From: Bacteroidales bacterium
GTDB taxonomy: Bacteria; Bacteroidota; Bacteroidia; Bacteroidales; P3
Length of the DNA: 64,000 nt
NCBI GenBank assembly: GCA_017962445.1
Contig: JAGCVI010000030.1
Location: 62,001 to 126,000, forward strand
Reading direction: 5' to 3'
How positions within the stretch are numbered: position 1 is the stretch's first letter; every line of letters begins with the position of its first letter. The notes beneath the pieces were generated by a model. That model had not been told where the DNA came from, ran no database searches, and worked only from the letters and a program-made list of their open reading frames with translations. Shown here in pieces: positions 42,586 to 51,502 of the stretch. The translations under genes were made by a program, and so were the position numbers.

Positions 42586-43428
42586 TTGAAATACACAGAA
42601 GTAAATATCACCCTTTCTAAGGTCGACCCGTTTCGCGACATGCTGGTGTATAGCCTTGGCGACGAAGGGCCTTATGACAGCTTTTCTGAAACGCCGCAAG
42701 GAGTGAAGGCTTATGTGCCTTCTGAAAGTTATGATCCTGCTTTTTTGCAGCAATGCATCGATGAGTTGAGATCTCTCGATCCCGACTTGCAGTGCAATTG
42801 CGAAGTCAGCGAACTCCCTGACAAGGACTACAATGAAGAGTGGGAACGCTCCCATCAGGCAGTGCTTGTCGACGACTTTTGCTATGTACGGGCACCGTTC
42901 CATCCACACCGCGACGATGTCAAGTATGAAATAATCATCGAACCCAAGATGTCGTTTGGCACAGCTCATCATGCGACAACATACCTTATGCTCTCGTTTC
43001 TCGAGTACGAGCCAGTCGAGGGCAGGCGCGTTCTCGATATGGGTAGCGGTACCGGCGTGCTCGCTATCCTTGCGGCAATGAAAGGTGCCGCGTATGTCGA
43101 AGCCATTGATGTTGACGAATGGGCCTTCCGTAATGCGCAGGAGAATTTCGAACGCAATGGCGTCTGCATCACCCCTCTGCTCGGCGACGCATCGTTGCTG
43201 ACTTCTGATAAGCATTTCGATATTGTTCTGGCTAATATAAACCGAAATATATTGCTGCGCGATATGGAAGCCTATGTCCGGGTTCTCAATCCTGGAGGCA
43301 CCTTGATGCTTAGCGGATTCTACGAACATGATGTGCCAGCCCTGCAGACACGCGCTGAAGAACTCGGCTTGCGACTACGCCAGCAGAAAACCCGAAACGA
43401 TTGGACTGCACTGAAACTGATTAAATGA
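42586..43428 (+). CDS. prmA: Ribosomal protein L11 methyltransferase (TTG start)
   Basis: A 280-residue class I SAM-dependent methyltransferase. Motif I is RRVLDMGSGTGVLAILAAMKG, followed by the acidic EAIDVDEWAFRNAQENFE. The substrate-side motif DIVLANINRNILL (NxN/NPPY-like) and the FGTAHHATT segment are typical of PrmA, which trimethylates ribosomal protein L11. The start is TTG: there is no ATG nearby in frame, and the frame begins KYTEVNITL, which matches the usual N-terminus of the family. A start within the 23-base gap after truA is excluded by the lack of codons. Cotranscription with truA is likely. Confidence 0.9.
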   Translation: MKYTEVNITLSKVDPFRDMLVYSLGDEGPYDSFSETPQGVKAYVPSESYDPAFLQQCIDELRSLDPDLQCNCEVSELPDKDYNEEWERSHQAVLVDDFCYVRAPFHPHRDDVKYEIIIEPKMSFGTAHHATTYLMLSFLEYEPVEGRRVLDMGSGTGVLAILAAMKGAAYVEAIDVDEWAFRNAQENFERNGVCITPLLGDASLLTSDKHFDIVLANINRNILLRDMEAYVRVLNPGGTLMLSGFYEHDVPALQTRAEELGLRLRQQKTRNDWTALKLIK

Positions 43429-43454
43429 GAACTCTATAAGCCATACCCCCTACA

Positions 43455-43808
43455 ATGAAAAAACTTCTTTTAATCCCTTTTCTGATGCTTGCATTTGGAT
43501 GCAAGAACTACGACGATTTCGCTTTTTCTGGTGTAGTCGTGGATTATGAAATGTGCCAGAGCATGTTTAACATGGGCTATGCCGTGATGCTGACAAGTCC
43601 TGACACCATCGGAGGCACGTATATCACGCAAGAAGGCAAGACCTTTGAAAACGTTGTGGTTATCTATGGCTCCGACCGTCTGTTGCATCCTAACGACAGC
43701 ATCAGCGGACGCATCTATCTCGACCCGCTGTTTTCCAAGACTGAATGCAATTACCATTACGACCGCGACGTTCCTGAAGCGGTGTTTACAGAGTTAAAGA
43801 AATTATAA
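43455..43808 (+). CDS. Small lipoprotein, unknown function
   Basis: A 117-residue predicted lipoprotein with lipobox FGCKN at the end of MKKLLLIPFLMLAFGC. The mature part is beta-rich with two cysteines (YEMCQSMF, TECNYH) and the segment YGSDRLLHPNDSISGRIYLDP. I do not recognise a family. It starts 26 bases after prmA and probably shares its transcript. Confidence 0.65.
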   Translation: MKKLLLIPFLMLAFGCKNYDDFAFSGVVVDYEMCQSMFNMGYAVMLTSPDTIGGTYITQEGKTFENVVVIYGSDRLLHPNDSISGRIYLDPLFSKTECNYHYDRDVPEAVFTELKKL

Positions 43809-43822
43809 AAAAATAGAGTAAA

Positions 43823-44512
43823 ATGTTGATACCTTTTAAACTCGCTCATCTGTGTGCAACAGTATTGCTTTTGATTACATTTCATCTGTTGTTTGTAATA
43901 CTTGACCTCACCATAAAAAAGACTCGTCCGATTAAAAAATCCTTTTTAAGGTTCTATAGTCCGATTTTAAAAATATCTGCATCTAATTCGAAAGCAAAAA
44001 GAATTATCGCTTCTGTTTTTATTGGAATTATGTTATACCTTGTGGTTCCTGCATGTGTGGCTTATTATGTATGTAAAATACCAGCTCGTGTGGAATTGAT
44101 AGAGAAGAATTGTTCTGAAACGGATGATTTGCTTGTAGAACAGGGTATTAATTCAAGAAAAAAATACGATAAAGGATTTAAACATACATCATATATTGCA
44201 ATAGGGAATGTCAGTGTCAGCTCATATAGTATTTGTCCAAAAGCTTTCACAACTTATATTGTAAACAATACAAAAGAGGAATTCTGCATGAGGGAACTGG
44301 TTTATACCTCTGGTTCATTTAAAACTGACAGTGAACCGGAAAAATATATCATTGTTCCTAAAAGTGTATATGAAACAGACAAAAGACCAGAATACTGGTT
44401 TGACTATCCTCAATCCAAATCAAGCCATAGTTCTATTGAAGTTGCTTGGGCCGTTGTTTCATCAAAGGATGAAGCTGAAAAAGAAGAGATGAGACAATCG
44501 CCTTTTTTATAG
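43823..44512 (+). CDS. Unknown membrane protein, AT-rich
   Basis: A 229-residue protein with two likely transmembrane segments: residues about 10-28 (CATVLLLITFHLLFVILDL) and about 60-85 (IIASVFIGIMLYLVVPACVAYYVC). A soluble domain of about 140 residues follows, probably outside the membrane. No family is recognised. Its base composition by eye is clearly AT-richer than that of truA and prmA, and codon use differs, which may signal recent acquisition or weak constraint. It starts 14 bases after the lipoprotein gene and overlaps the convergent metalloprotease gene by 6 bases. Confidence 0.6.
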   Translation: MLIPFKLAHLCATVLLLITFHLLFVILDLTIKKTRPIKKSFLRFYSPILKISASNSKAKRIIASVFIGIMLYLVVPACVAYYVCKIPARVELIEKNCSETDDLLVEQGINSRKKYDKGFKHTSYIAIGNVSVSSYSICPKAFTTYIVNNTKEEFCMRELVYTSGSFKTDSEPEKYIIVPKSVYETDKRPEYWFDYPQSKSSHSSIEVAWAVVSSKDEAEKEEMRQSPFL

Positions 44513-45379
44513 TGAATTATACGCCGGTGTAAAGGTGTCCCCTTGCTTTATATCGCCAGTAGTAAGGCCTTTTTTGAGCCAGCGCATACGCTGTGCCGAC
44601 GTGCCATGGGTGAAAGACTCGGGCACCGAGTAGCCACGGGCGTTTTTCTGCAGGTAGTCGTCGCCAATCTGGTGTGCGGCGTTTATGGCCTCCTCAAAGT
44701 CGCCCGCCTCGATAGAACCATACATCTTGTTTTCGTAATAGCCCCATATTCCTGCTAAGAAATCAGCCTGGAGCTCTATTCTGACGCTGATACGGTTTTT
44801 CTCTTCTTCCGATACCTTGGCCATCTTTTGATGTGCCGGACCGAGTGTTCCAAGGAGGTTTTGCACATGGTGGGCTACTTCATGGGCTATTACGTAAGCC
44901 TGGGCAAAGTCGCCATCGGCACCGAGCGAATTTTTCATCTCGTTGAAGAAATCCAAGTCGATATATATCTTTCTGTCAGCTGAGCAGTAGAAAGGGCCGA
45001 CTGACGAACTGGCATTGCCGCAAGCGCTCTGCACACTGTTTTTAAAAAGGCAAAGTGTTGGCTTTTCATATTTTTTACCCATCTTCTGGAATTCGGCATC
45101 CCACACATCCTCTGTACTGGCAAGGATTTTAAGGGCGAAATCCTCAAACTCCTTTTCTTCGGCTGTGGGTTCGTATCCCTGAGTCTCGACTTGCTGCTGT
45201 TGTTGACTGCTGTTCTGTTGCAGTATCTTAGGCAGGTCTTCAACTTTGCCTCCGTTCATAATCATAAATAATGCGGTAATAATCGCACCGACTATTCCGA
45301 CACCGCCGGCTATTTTGCCACCACTGACGCCACGGCGGTCCTCGACATTGGTACTTTTTCTTCTTCCTGAGAGATCCAT
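44507..45379 (-). CDS. Predicted neutral zinc metalloprotease (YpfJ family)
   Basis: A 290-residue membrane-anchored protein. A cytoplasmic N-terminus is followed by one transmembrane segment (GGVGIVGAIITALFMIM). The protease domain has the zinc motif HEVAHH in AYVIAHEVAHHVQNLLG, with IYIDLDFFNEM and ELQADFLAGIWGYYEN typical of the YpfJ/putative neutral zinc metallopeptidase family. CGNASSSVGPFYCSADRKI is also conserved. The physiological substrate is unknown. Its 3' end overlaps the convergent AT-rich gene by 6 bases. Confidence 0.9.
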   Translation of the reverse strand: MDLSGRRKSTNVEDRRGVSGGKIAGGVGIVGAIITALFMIMNGGKVEDLPKILQQNSSQQQQQVETQGYEPTAEEKEFEDFALKILASTEDVWDAEFQKMGKKYEKPTLCLFKNSVQSACGNASSSVGPFYCSADRKIYIDLDFFNEMKNSLGADGDFAQAYVIAHEVAHHVQNLLGTLGPAHQKMAKVSEEEKNRISVRIELQADFLAGIWGYYENKMYGSIEAGDFEEAINAAHQIGDDYLQKNARGYSVPESFTHGTSAQRMRWLKKGLTTGDIKQGDTFTPAYNSL

Positions 45380-45438
45380 GGGGTAAAGGATTAAAAGTTT
45401 GATAGTTTAAGGGTATATTTAATCACAAATCACATGTC

Positions 45439-46251
45439 TCACACCGACACGTCAAAGTCGCGTAGGGCCATGTTCAACGACGTTTTCTTGTCGGTGCTTT
45501 CCTTGCGCTGACCTATTATCAGTGCACAGCTGACCGAATAGTCGCCGGCGGGGAAATGCTTTGTGTAAGAACCAGGTATAACAACGCTGCGTGGCGGAAT
45601 ATATCCTTGGTAATAAACAGGTTCATTACCGCTGACATCAATAATCTTAGTGCTTCCTGTAATTACGGTGTTTGCACCCAAAACAACCTCTTGTCCGAGG
45701 TGTGCCCCCTCGACGACAATGCAGCGTGAGCCAATGAAACAGTTGTCCTCGACAATCACTGGTGCGGCCTGCACGGGCTCCAGCACGCCGCCGATGCCGA
45801 CGCCACCGCTCAGATGAACGTTCTTGCCAATCTGGGCGCAGCTGCCTACCGTGGCCCACGTGTCGACCATAGTGCCGCTGTCAACATAAGCTCCAATATT
45901 TACATACGAAGGCATAAGCACCACACCAGGAGCGAGATAGGCTCCGTAACGAGCCGTTGCAGGCGGAACCACACGCACACCCTGCTCGGCATAGTTCTTC
46001 TTCAGGGCTATCTTGTCGTGGTATTCAAACGGGCCGGCTTCGATGGTCTGCATTCCACACATCGGAAAGTAAAGCAGCACAGCCTTTTTCACCCATTCGT
46101 TCACAATCCATTTCTCTCCTTCGGGTTGTGCCACGCGCACCTTGCCTTTGTCAAGCATCTCAATAACCTCGCTGACGGCATTTCGTACCTCGGGCATTTG
46201 CAGCATGTCTCTGTTCTCAAAGGCGGCTTCTATCAGTTCCTGTCTGGTCAT
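45439..46251 (-). CDS. dapD: 2,3,4,5-tetrahydropyridine-2,6-dicarboxylate N-succinyltransferase
   Basis: A 270-residue left-handed beta-helix acyltransferase, the normal length for DapD. Hexapeptide-type turns are visible (YVNIGAYVDSGTMVDTWATVGS, VHLSGGVGIGGVLEP, CFIGSRCIVVEGAHLGQEVVLGANTVITGS). DapD succinylates tetrahydrodipicolinate in the lysine/diaminopimelate pathway. The start is the ATG at 46251; a GTG one codon upstream (46254) is also in frame. The pathway partner dapF begins near the right edge of this window. Bacteroidota frequently use other diaminopimelate variants, so the presence of DapD is informative. Confidence 0.94.
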   Translation of the reverse strand: MTRQELIEAAFENRDMLQMPEVRNAVSEVIEMLDKGKVRVAQPEGEKWIVNEWVKKAVLLYFPMCGMQTIEAGPFEYHDKIALKKNYAEQGVRVVPPATARYGAYLAPGVVLMPSYVNIGAYVDSGTMVDTWATVGSCAQIGKNVHLSGGVGIGGVLEPVQAAPVIVEDNCFIGSRCIVVEGAHLGQEVVLGANTVITGSTKIIDVSGNEPVYYQGYIPPRSVVIPGSYTKHFPAGDYSVSCALIIGQRKESTDKKTSLNMALRDFDVSV

Positions 46252-46338
46252 CACTTATAGGTTTTTAACTTTTTTTCAATTCTTTAACAATAAAAAATCG
46301 TTTTCTGAGTAATTACAAAAATACAAATATTTTTTGAA

Positions 46339-47364
46339 ATGATGGTAAGTCGCCTTAATAAAATATGCAATACGCTGGCTACATGTATATTATTTGTGTG
46401 CATAACTGCGGCTCAGGTGATGCCGGCTTCGGCTCAGAACAGGGATTTGCTTGCTAAATACCAGAGCAACATGCAGCAGCTGCTCGACCATGTGGTCAAC
46501 TCGCCCACCGATAATGAGCGTTACAACGCCAACGAACTGTTGGTTCAGATGTTCGAGGAGGCATTGCAGATCGAGGGCTCCTTTCAGTGGAAATGGGATT
46601 TCGGTACGCAGATTTCTGTCCTGACATCAAGCGACCGGCAGTTCCGTATCATAACATGGCCTGTGGTGCGCGATAATGGTGAGTATGAGTGCTTTGGATT
46701 TGTCCAGTCATACAACTCAAAGACGGAAGAATACGATGTCTATGTTCTCAACGACATGTCTGATGAGATTCTGTCGCCCAACGAGGTGCTCCTTGCACCC
46801 GAAAACTGGCTTGGCAGCGTCTATCAGGAGTTGATAGAGACCAAGTTTGAAGGCAAAAATTACTATACTCTAATCGGCTGGACGGGATGCAACATGCTGA
46901 CCCAGCGCAAAGTGATAGAACCCATCTGCTTTCGTTCCAACAGCTCAAAACCGCAGTTCGGACAGGCATTGTTCCGCCGTGAGAAGAATATCCGTCGTGT
47001 GGTTCTTGAATATTCACGTAACGCCATGGTGAACGTCTGCTTTGACGAACAGACAGTCCGCACCTATGAAAATAAGAAAATCAAAAAGAAAGGTCGCACA
47101 TACAACGTGCAGGTGCCTCATGAGGAAAAGATGAAGATGATAATCTTCGACGAGATTGCACCTATGCTTCCCGGCATGGAAGGCTTGCCGCAGTACTATG
47201 CTCCAACAGGCACCGAGTTGGCATACGTCTTCCGCGAAGGCAGATGGGAATTGCGCGACAACGCCCAAGGACGGCTCAGCAACCCGAAACTCAATAAAGA
47301 GTTTGAACCCCTGCCCAAAGACAATCCTTCCTATACAATGCCTAACGACCGCGGCAAAAAGTGA
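46339..47364 (+). CDS. Secreted protein of unknown function
   Basis: A 341-residue exported protein with a signal peptide ending near residue 32 (VMPASAQ). The mature part is mixed alpha/beta. ELLVQMFEEALQIEGSFQWKWDF leads to ISVLTSSDRQFRIITWPV, VLLAPENWLGSVYQELIETK and YYTLIGWTGCNMLTQRKVIEPI. The C-terminus is basic and proline-rich (LPKDNPSYTMPNDRGKK). I do not recognise a family. Similar exported proteins without known function are, as I recall, common in Bacteroidales. It sits just upstream of the dxs promoter and has no gene overlap. Confidence 0.65.
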   Translation: MMVSRLNKICNTLATCILFVCITAAQVMPASAQNRDLLAKYQSNMQQLLDHVVNSPTDNERYNANELLVQMFEEALQIEGSFQWKWDFGTQISVLTSSDRQFRIITWPVVRDNGEYECFGFVQSYNSKTEEYDVYVLNDMSDEILSPNEVLLAPENWLGSVYQELIETKFEGKNYYTLIGWTGCNMLTQRKVIEPICFRSNSSKPQFGQALFRREKNIRRVVLEYSRNAMVNVCFDEQTVRTYENKKIKKKGRTYNVQVPHEEKMKMIIFDEIAPMLPGMEGLPQYYAPTGTELAYVFREGRWELRDNAQGRLSNPKLNKEFEPLPKDNPSYTMPNDRGKK

Positions 47365-47377
47365 TTTGATTTTTTTG

Positions 47378-47408
47378 TTTGCTATATCCAAGAAAATGAG
47401 TATCTTTG
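47378..47408 (+). promoter_or_regulatory. dxs promoter
   Basis: TTTG (47378-47381), a 19-base spacer and TATCTTTG (47401-47408) give an exact Bacteroidota consensus. The transcript must begin near 47413-47416, which limits the possible dxs start codons to those after it. Confidence 0.8.
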
Positions 47409-47433
47409 CACCCTGATTAAAGATACAGAAGCA

Positions 47434-49350
47434 TTGCAAGGCGTTATATTAGAAAATATTAGTACTCCCGAGGATTTAAAGAGATTGCCGGAAAGTGATT
47501 TGCCAGAGCTGGCTCTTGAGTTGCGCCACTTTATTGTGGACACTCTCGCCACACATCCCGGCCACTTGGCTTCGTCGCTCGGAACAGTGGAGTTGGCCAT
47601 AGCATTGCATTATGTGTTCAATACACCCGACGACAAAATAATATGGGATGTCGGCCACCAAGCTTATGCCCATAAGATACTCACGGGTCGCCGCGATCAG
47701 TTCCAGACCATCCGTACCTATGGTGGTATAAGCGGTTTTCCGCGTATGGACGAAAGCCCATACGACGCTTTTGGCACAGGTCATTCTTCCACTTCTGTCT
47801 CTGCGGCTCTGGGAATGGCCACGGCCTCCAAGCTTCAGGGCGACATCTCACGTCAACATATTGCTGTCATTGGCGACGGTTCCATGACTGGAGGCGAGGC
47901 TTTCGAGGCTTTGAATAACGCTGGCGTTTCGAAAGCGAATATTTTGGTGATACTCAATGATAATGGCATTTCAATAGACAAGGCTGTCGGAGGCCTTAGC
48001 CGCTATCTTGTCAAGATAACGGCTTCGCCAAAATATAACCGGTTCAAGGAACGTGTATGGCGTAGTGTCGGCGGTGACGAGAAAGAAACCCGTAGCAAGA
48101 ATTTCTTCTCAAAATCGCTTGCTTCGATGAAGACTCTGCTGCTGGGCGGTCCAAACCTCTTCGAGTCTCTGGGATTTCGCTATTTCGGTCCTGTCGACGG
48201 ACACGATGTGAGGCATCTTGTCGAAGTGCTTTCGCAGTTGAAGAATTTGAATGGCCCTAAAATCTTGCATATCATCACCAAGAAAGGCAAGGGCATGGAA
48301 CTCGCTGAGCGAAATCCGGTGGTATACCATGCTCCTGGCAGATTTGACGCGGAGACTGGTGAACAAATCAGAAAACCGGAGGGCGATCAACCATTGAGAT
48401 ATCAGGATGTGTTCGGCCACACCATTGTTGAACTTGCCGAAAGCAATCCTCGTATCGTGGGTATAACCCCTGCCATGCCGACAGGATGTTCGCTCAATCT
48501 GATGATGGAGAAAATGCCGGATAGGGCTTTCGATGTCGGCATCGCTGAACAGCATGCCGTGACATTTTCGGCTGGCCTTGCCGCTCAGGGTATGATACCG
48601 TTCTGCAACATTTATTCCAGCTTTATGCAGCGTGCCTATGATCAAGTGATTCACGATGTGGCGCTGCAAAACCTGCATGTTGTTTTCTGTCTCGACCGCG
48701 CCGGTATTGTCGGCGAGGACGGCGCTACCCACCATGGCGCTTTCGATATCGCCTTCTTCCGTCCTATACCAAATCTTACCATTTGTGCGCCGATGGATGA
48801 GCATGAACTTCGCGACATGATGTACACCGCCCAGCAGGATGGTATGGGTGCGGTGGTTATCCGCTATCCGCGCGGGTTGTCGGTTCATGCCGATTGGAAG
48901 AATGAAATGAAGCCAATTCCCGTAGGCAAAGGCCGTTGCATCCGTAATGGTAAGGATGTTGCATTGCTCACAATCGGACATGTCGGCAACCAAGCTGTCG
49001 CTGCTGCCGAAACACTTGCATCCGAAGGCATCGAGGTCGGTGTATACGACATGCGTTTTGTCAAACCGCTCGACACTGATTTGCTCAACGAGATTGCATC
49101 GAATTATAAGGCGGTCGTCACTGTTGAAGACGGATGCCTGCAGGGTGGCTTCGGCTCCGCGGTTCTCGAATACTACCAGCAAAGGCATCATGAAGAGATT
49201 TCAATGCCTATCCCTGTTGTTTCGCGGCTTGGCATTCCCGATTATTTTGTAAGCCACGGCTCGGTTCCGAGACTGCAGAGCGAATGCGGATACGATGCCG
49301 CCGCCATAGCACAGAATGTCAGGAAATTGGTGAAACAGCTTAGCCTTTAA
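47434..49350 (+). CDS. dxs: 1-deoxy-D-xylulose-5-phosphate synthase (TTG start)
   Basis: A 638-residue thiamine-diphosphate enzyme that makes DXP from pyruvate and glyceraldehyde-3-phosphate at the head of the MEP isoprenoid pathway. The ThDP motif is GDGSMTGGEAFEALNNAG with the distal ILNDNGISID. WDVGHQAYAHKILTGRRD, DRAGIVGEDGATHHGAFD and IRYPRG are typical Dxs phrases. No ATG exists between the promoter and the conserved segment ILENISTPEDLKRLP, so TTG at 47434 is the only reasonable standard start. The transketolase-like C-terminal domain and its end are intact. Confidence 0.95.
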   Translation: MQGVILENISTPEDLKRLPESDLPELALELRHFIVDTLATHPGHLASSLGTVELAIALHYVFNTPDDKIIWDVGHQAYAHKILTGRRDQFQTIRTYGGISGFPRMDESPYDAFGTGHSSTSVSAALGMATASKLQGDISRQHIAVIGDGSMTGGEAFEALNNAGVSKANILVILNDNGISIDKAVGGLSRYLVKITASPKYNRFKERVWRSVGGDEKETRSKNFFSKSLASMKTLLLGGPNLFESLGFRYFGPVDGHDVRHLVEVLSQLKNLNGPKILHIITKKGKGMELAERNPVVYHAPGRFDAETGEQIRKPEGDQPLRYQDVFGHTIVELAESNPRIVGITPAMPTGCSLNLMMEKMPDRAFDVGIAEQHAVTFSAGLAAQGMIPFCNIYSSFMQRAYDQVIHDVALQNLHVVFCLDRAGIVGEDGATHHGAFDIAFFRPIPNLTICAPMDEHELRDMMYTAQQDGMGAVVIRYPRGLSVHADWKNEMKPIPVGKGRCIRNGKDVALLTIGHVGNQAVAAAETLASEGIEVGVYDMRFVKPLDTDLLNEIASNYKAVVTVEDGCLQGGFGSAVLEYYQQRHHEEISMPIPVVSRLGIPDYFVSHGSVPRLQSECGYDAAAIAQNVRKLVKQLSL

Positions 49351-49392
49351 CTGGATGCCGAATCCTCTATAAACAAACAAGAATCTCTGTCC

Positions 49393-50751
49393 ATGCCCTT
49401 GATAGTCTCCATAATCAGTCGTCTTGCAATGCTCGCCATGCTGCTTCTGCCAATCGGCGCCAGAGCGTACGACTTTTCAAAGACTGTTTCCGGCACGACG
49501 TTCTATTTTTCAATCATTGATGAGGTCGACCCTGCTGTTGCTGTCGTGTCACCGGTCGAATTCTCCGAGGACAGTGTTGAACGTCCATCCTTTCCGAGCG
49601 GACGTGTCACTATTCCGAGTGAGGTGGTGTATGACGGTGTTGTTTACAAGGTTGCAGTCATAAACAACCGCGCTTTTGCCGAATGTCGCGACATCACGTC
49701 TGTTACAATACCGCGATGGGTTACCTCTATATGCAGTGATGCTTTCCGGAATTGCACCCATCTCTATTCAATTGTCTTTGCATGCGATAGTCTATTGTCG
49801 CTCGACAATGCTTTCGAAGGTTGTCTGGCGCTCGATACAGTTGTTGTCGAGTCCAATGTCCAAATACTTCCTCCATTCGCGTTCAATGGACTGAATCGGT
49901 TGAAGGTCTTTGTCTTCAATGCAGAGTACCCTTCGGGGATGCAGAATCTTTTTTTCGACAACATTTCCCCGACAAAGGTTGTTGTCGGAGCGAAAGTCAG
50001 CACTATACCGGACTTCTTGTTCTACAATTTTGTTGGCATGAAGGAACTGGAATATGTTGACGAAGGTCGGAGTGTCGAGACAATCGGACAGTGTGCATTT
50101 GTTAACTGCTCGTCGCTCAGCGAAATGGTTATTCCTGATGGTGTCAGGTCGATAGGCGACTATGCCTTCTCTTATTGCAAACTGCAGTCGGTTGTGTTCT
50201 GTTCACAGCTTCCACCGTATGTCTCCAAGAGAACTTTCTATGGCCTCGACAACTCTACGCCAGTCACCGTTCCGTGCGGAACACTTGGTGTGTATGCCAA
50301 CTCGGCAATAGGAAAACACTTTGATTATCTGCATTATCCAAAAGGCTGCACCTCTTCGCAGGTCGGGCCGGAGATTGTTTTTGTCCACGATACAGTATAT
50401 ATTCACGACACGGTTTACCAATATATTACCGAACTTGTCGAAAAAGAGGAAGAAGAGTTTGACGAGCCTATAGCTGTTCCTGACATTTCGTTCTTGCCCG
50501 ATGAGCCGTCGGAATGGCTCTTTATTGATGGCAAGATACTTCGTGTAACCAACGCTTTGCGTCTTGCCGGTACAACCATCCGCCTCTATGACCCCGACGG
50601 ACTTCTCGTTGTTGACGACCAGATACCGTACAGCCAGCCTGCAGACAACTACTACGTCCGCCTGCCCAAACGGAAACGATACTTCCTCGTCATCGGCAAA
50701 TATCCGCCAGTCTCCGTCGACGTCGTGAATCAGAAGGTAAATGCAAGATAA
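49393..50751 (+). CDS. BspA-like leucine-rich repeat protein (LRR_5)
   Basis: A 452-residue exported protein with a signal peptide (residues 1-25, ending ARAY). Residues about 75-300 carry BspA-type LRR_5 units of the form INNRAFAECRDITSVTIPRWVTSICSDAF, CSSLSEMVIPDGVRSIGDYAF and similar, six to seven in number. A Val/Asp spacer (FVHDTVYIHDTVYQY) and an acidic patch, KEEEEFDEP, follow. A beta-rich C-terminal domain (about 385-452) ends without a PNP sorting motif. Family knowledge: BspA-like LRR proteins of Bacteroidota bind host or bacterial surfaces. The start MPLIVSIISRLAML gives a signal peptide. A terminator follows. Confidence 0.83.
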   Translation: MPLIVSIISRLAMLAMLLLPIGARAYDFSKTVSGTTFYFSIIDEVDPAVAVVSPVEFSEDSVERPSFPSGRVTIPSEVVYDGVVYKVAVINNRAFAECRDITSVTIPRWVTSICSDAFRNCTHLYSIVFACDSLLSLDNAFEGCLALDTVVVESNVQILPPFAFNGLNRLKVFVFNAEYPSGMQNLFFDNISPTKVVVGAKVSTIPDFLFYNFVGMKELEYVDEGRSVETIGQCAFVNCSSLSEMVIPDGVRSIGDYAFSYCKLQSVVFCSQLPPYVSKRTFYGLDNSTPVTVPCGTLGVYANSAIGKHFDYLHYPKGCTSSQVGPEIVFVHDTVYIHDTVYQYITELVEKEEEEFDEPIAVPDISFLPDEPSEWLFIDGKILRVTNALRLAGTTIRLYDPDGLLVVDDQIPYSQPADNYYVRLPKRKRYFLVIGKYPPVSVDVVNQKVNAR

Positions 50752-50752
50752 A

Positions 50753-50788
50753 AACGAGCCTCTTTCATTCTGCAGAGGCTCGTTTTTT
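50753..50788 (+). terminator. Terminator after the BspA-like gene
   Basis: An 11-bp perfect stem, AACGAGCCTCT (50753-50763) with AGAGGCTCGTT (50774-50784), has a 10-base loop and runs into TTTTTTG. Confidence 0.9.
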
Positions 50789-50865
50789 GTCTGGTTCTTT
50801 AGCTCTTTTTTACTTTACATTTTTGTTATTTAACGCCATCAAAAAAGATAAAATCAGACATTTAT

Positions 50866-50896
50866 TTTGCCATTCCAAATTATTGTTGTATCTTTG
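50866..50896 (+). promoter_or_regulatory. Promoter of the propionate (mmd) operon
   Basis: TTTG (50866-50869), exactly 19 bases, then TATCTTTG (50889-50896) is a textbook Bacteroidota promoter. It implies an AT-rich leader of about 110 bases before mce at 51014 and is the only strong promoter seen ahead of the operon. Confidence 0.8.
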
Positions 50897-51013
50897 CTTT
50901 TGTGTCTTTTTGCACTATTTGTATGTACATCAATTCGTTGTGTGTATAAATGGTGTTATTGTCAATATGAAAAATTGTAAAAAATATTAATAATAATTAA
51001 AAACAACTTAAAA

Positions 51014-51421
51014 ATGACTCCTTCGCACATAGAGCACATTGGCATCGCCGTGACGAATCTCGACGAGGCCATCAAGTACTGGGAAGATGTAATGGGTCTC
51101 AAATGCTACGCCATTGAGGAGGTTACGGACCAGAAAGTTAAAACTGCTTTTTTCAAAATCGGCGACGTGAAAATCGAGCTCCTCGAGCCTACATGTCCTG
51201 AAAGCACCATCGCTTCGTTCATCGAGAAGAACGGCGGCAAGGGCGGCATGCACCACATCGCTTTCGCTGTCGAGAACACCGACGCGGCACTCAGCGAGTG
51301 CAAGGAAAAGGGTGTACGCCTCATTGACCAGCAGTCGCGCGGTGGCGCCGAGGGCCTGCACATCGGTTTCCTCCATCCCAAGAGCACTCTGGGTGTACTC
51401 ACCGAGCTCTGCTGCAAATAA
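51014..51421 (+). CDS. mce: Methylmalonyl-CoA epimerase
   Basis: A 135-residue vicinal-oxygen-chelate protein, the standard length. HIEHIGIAVTNLDEAIKYWEDVMGL opens the first half, with metal-binding histidine and glutamate counterparts in KIELLEPT and GGMHHIAFAVENTDAALSEC. It interconverts (R)- and (S)-methylmalonyl-CoA, linking the mutase reaction to the decarboxylase. It is the first gene of the mmd operon and lies 81 bases before mmdA. Confidence 0.93.
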   Translation: MTPSHIEHIGIAVTNLDEAIKYWEDVMGLKCYAIEEVTDQKVKTAFFKIGDVKIELLEPTCPESTIASFIEKNGGKGGMHHIAFAVENTDAALSECKEKGVRLIDQQSRGGAEGLHIGFLHPKSTLGVLTELCCK

Positions 51422-51502
51422 TATTTTGAGTTTTCGGGGCTTACCAAGGCCGCTAAGAGCTGCGGGATGCCTCACATTATAAACCAACAAACAGTTCAAA
51501 TA

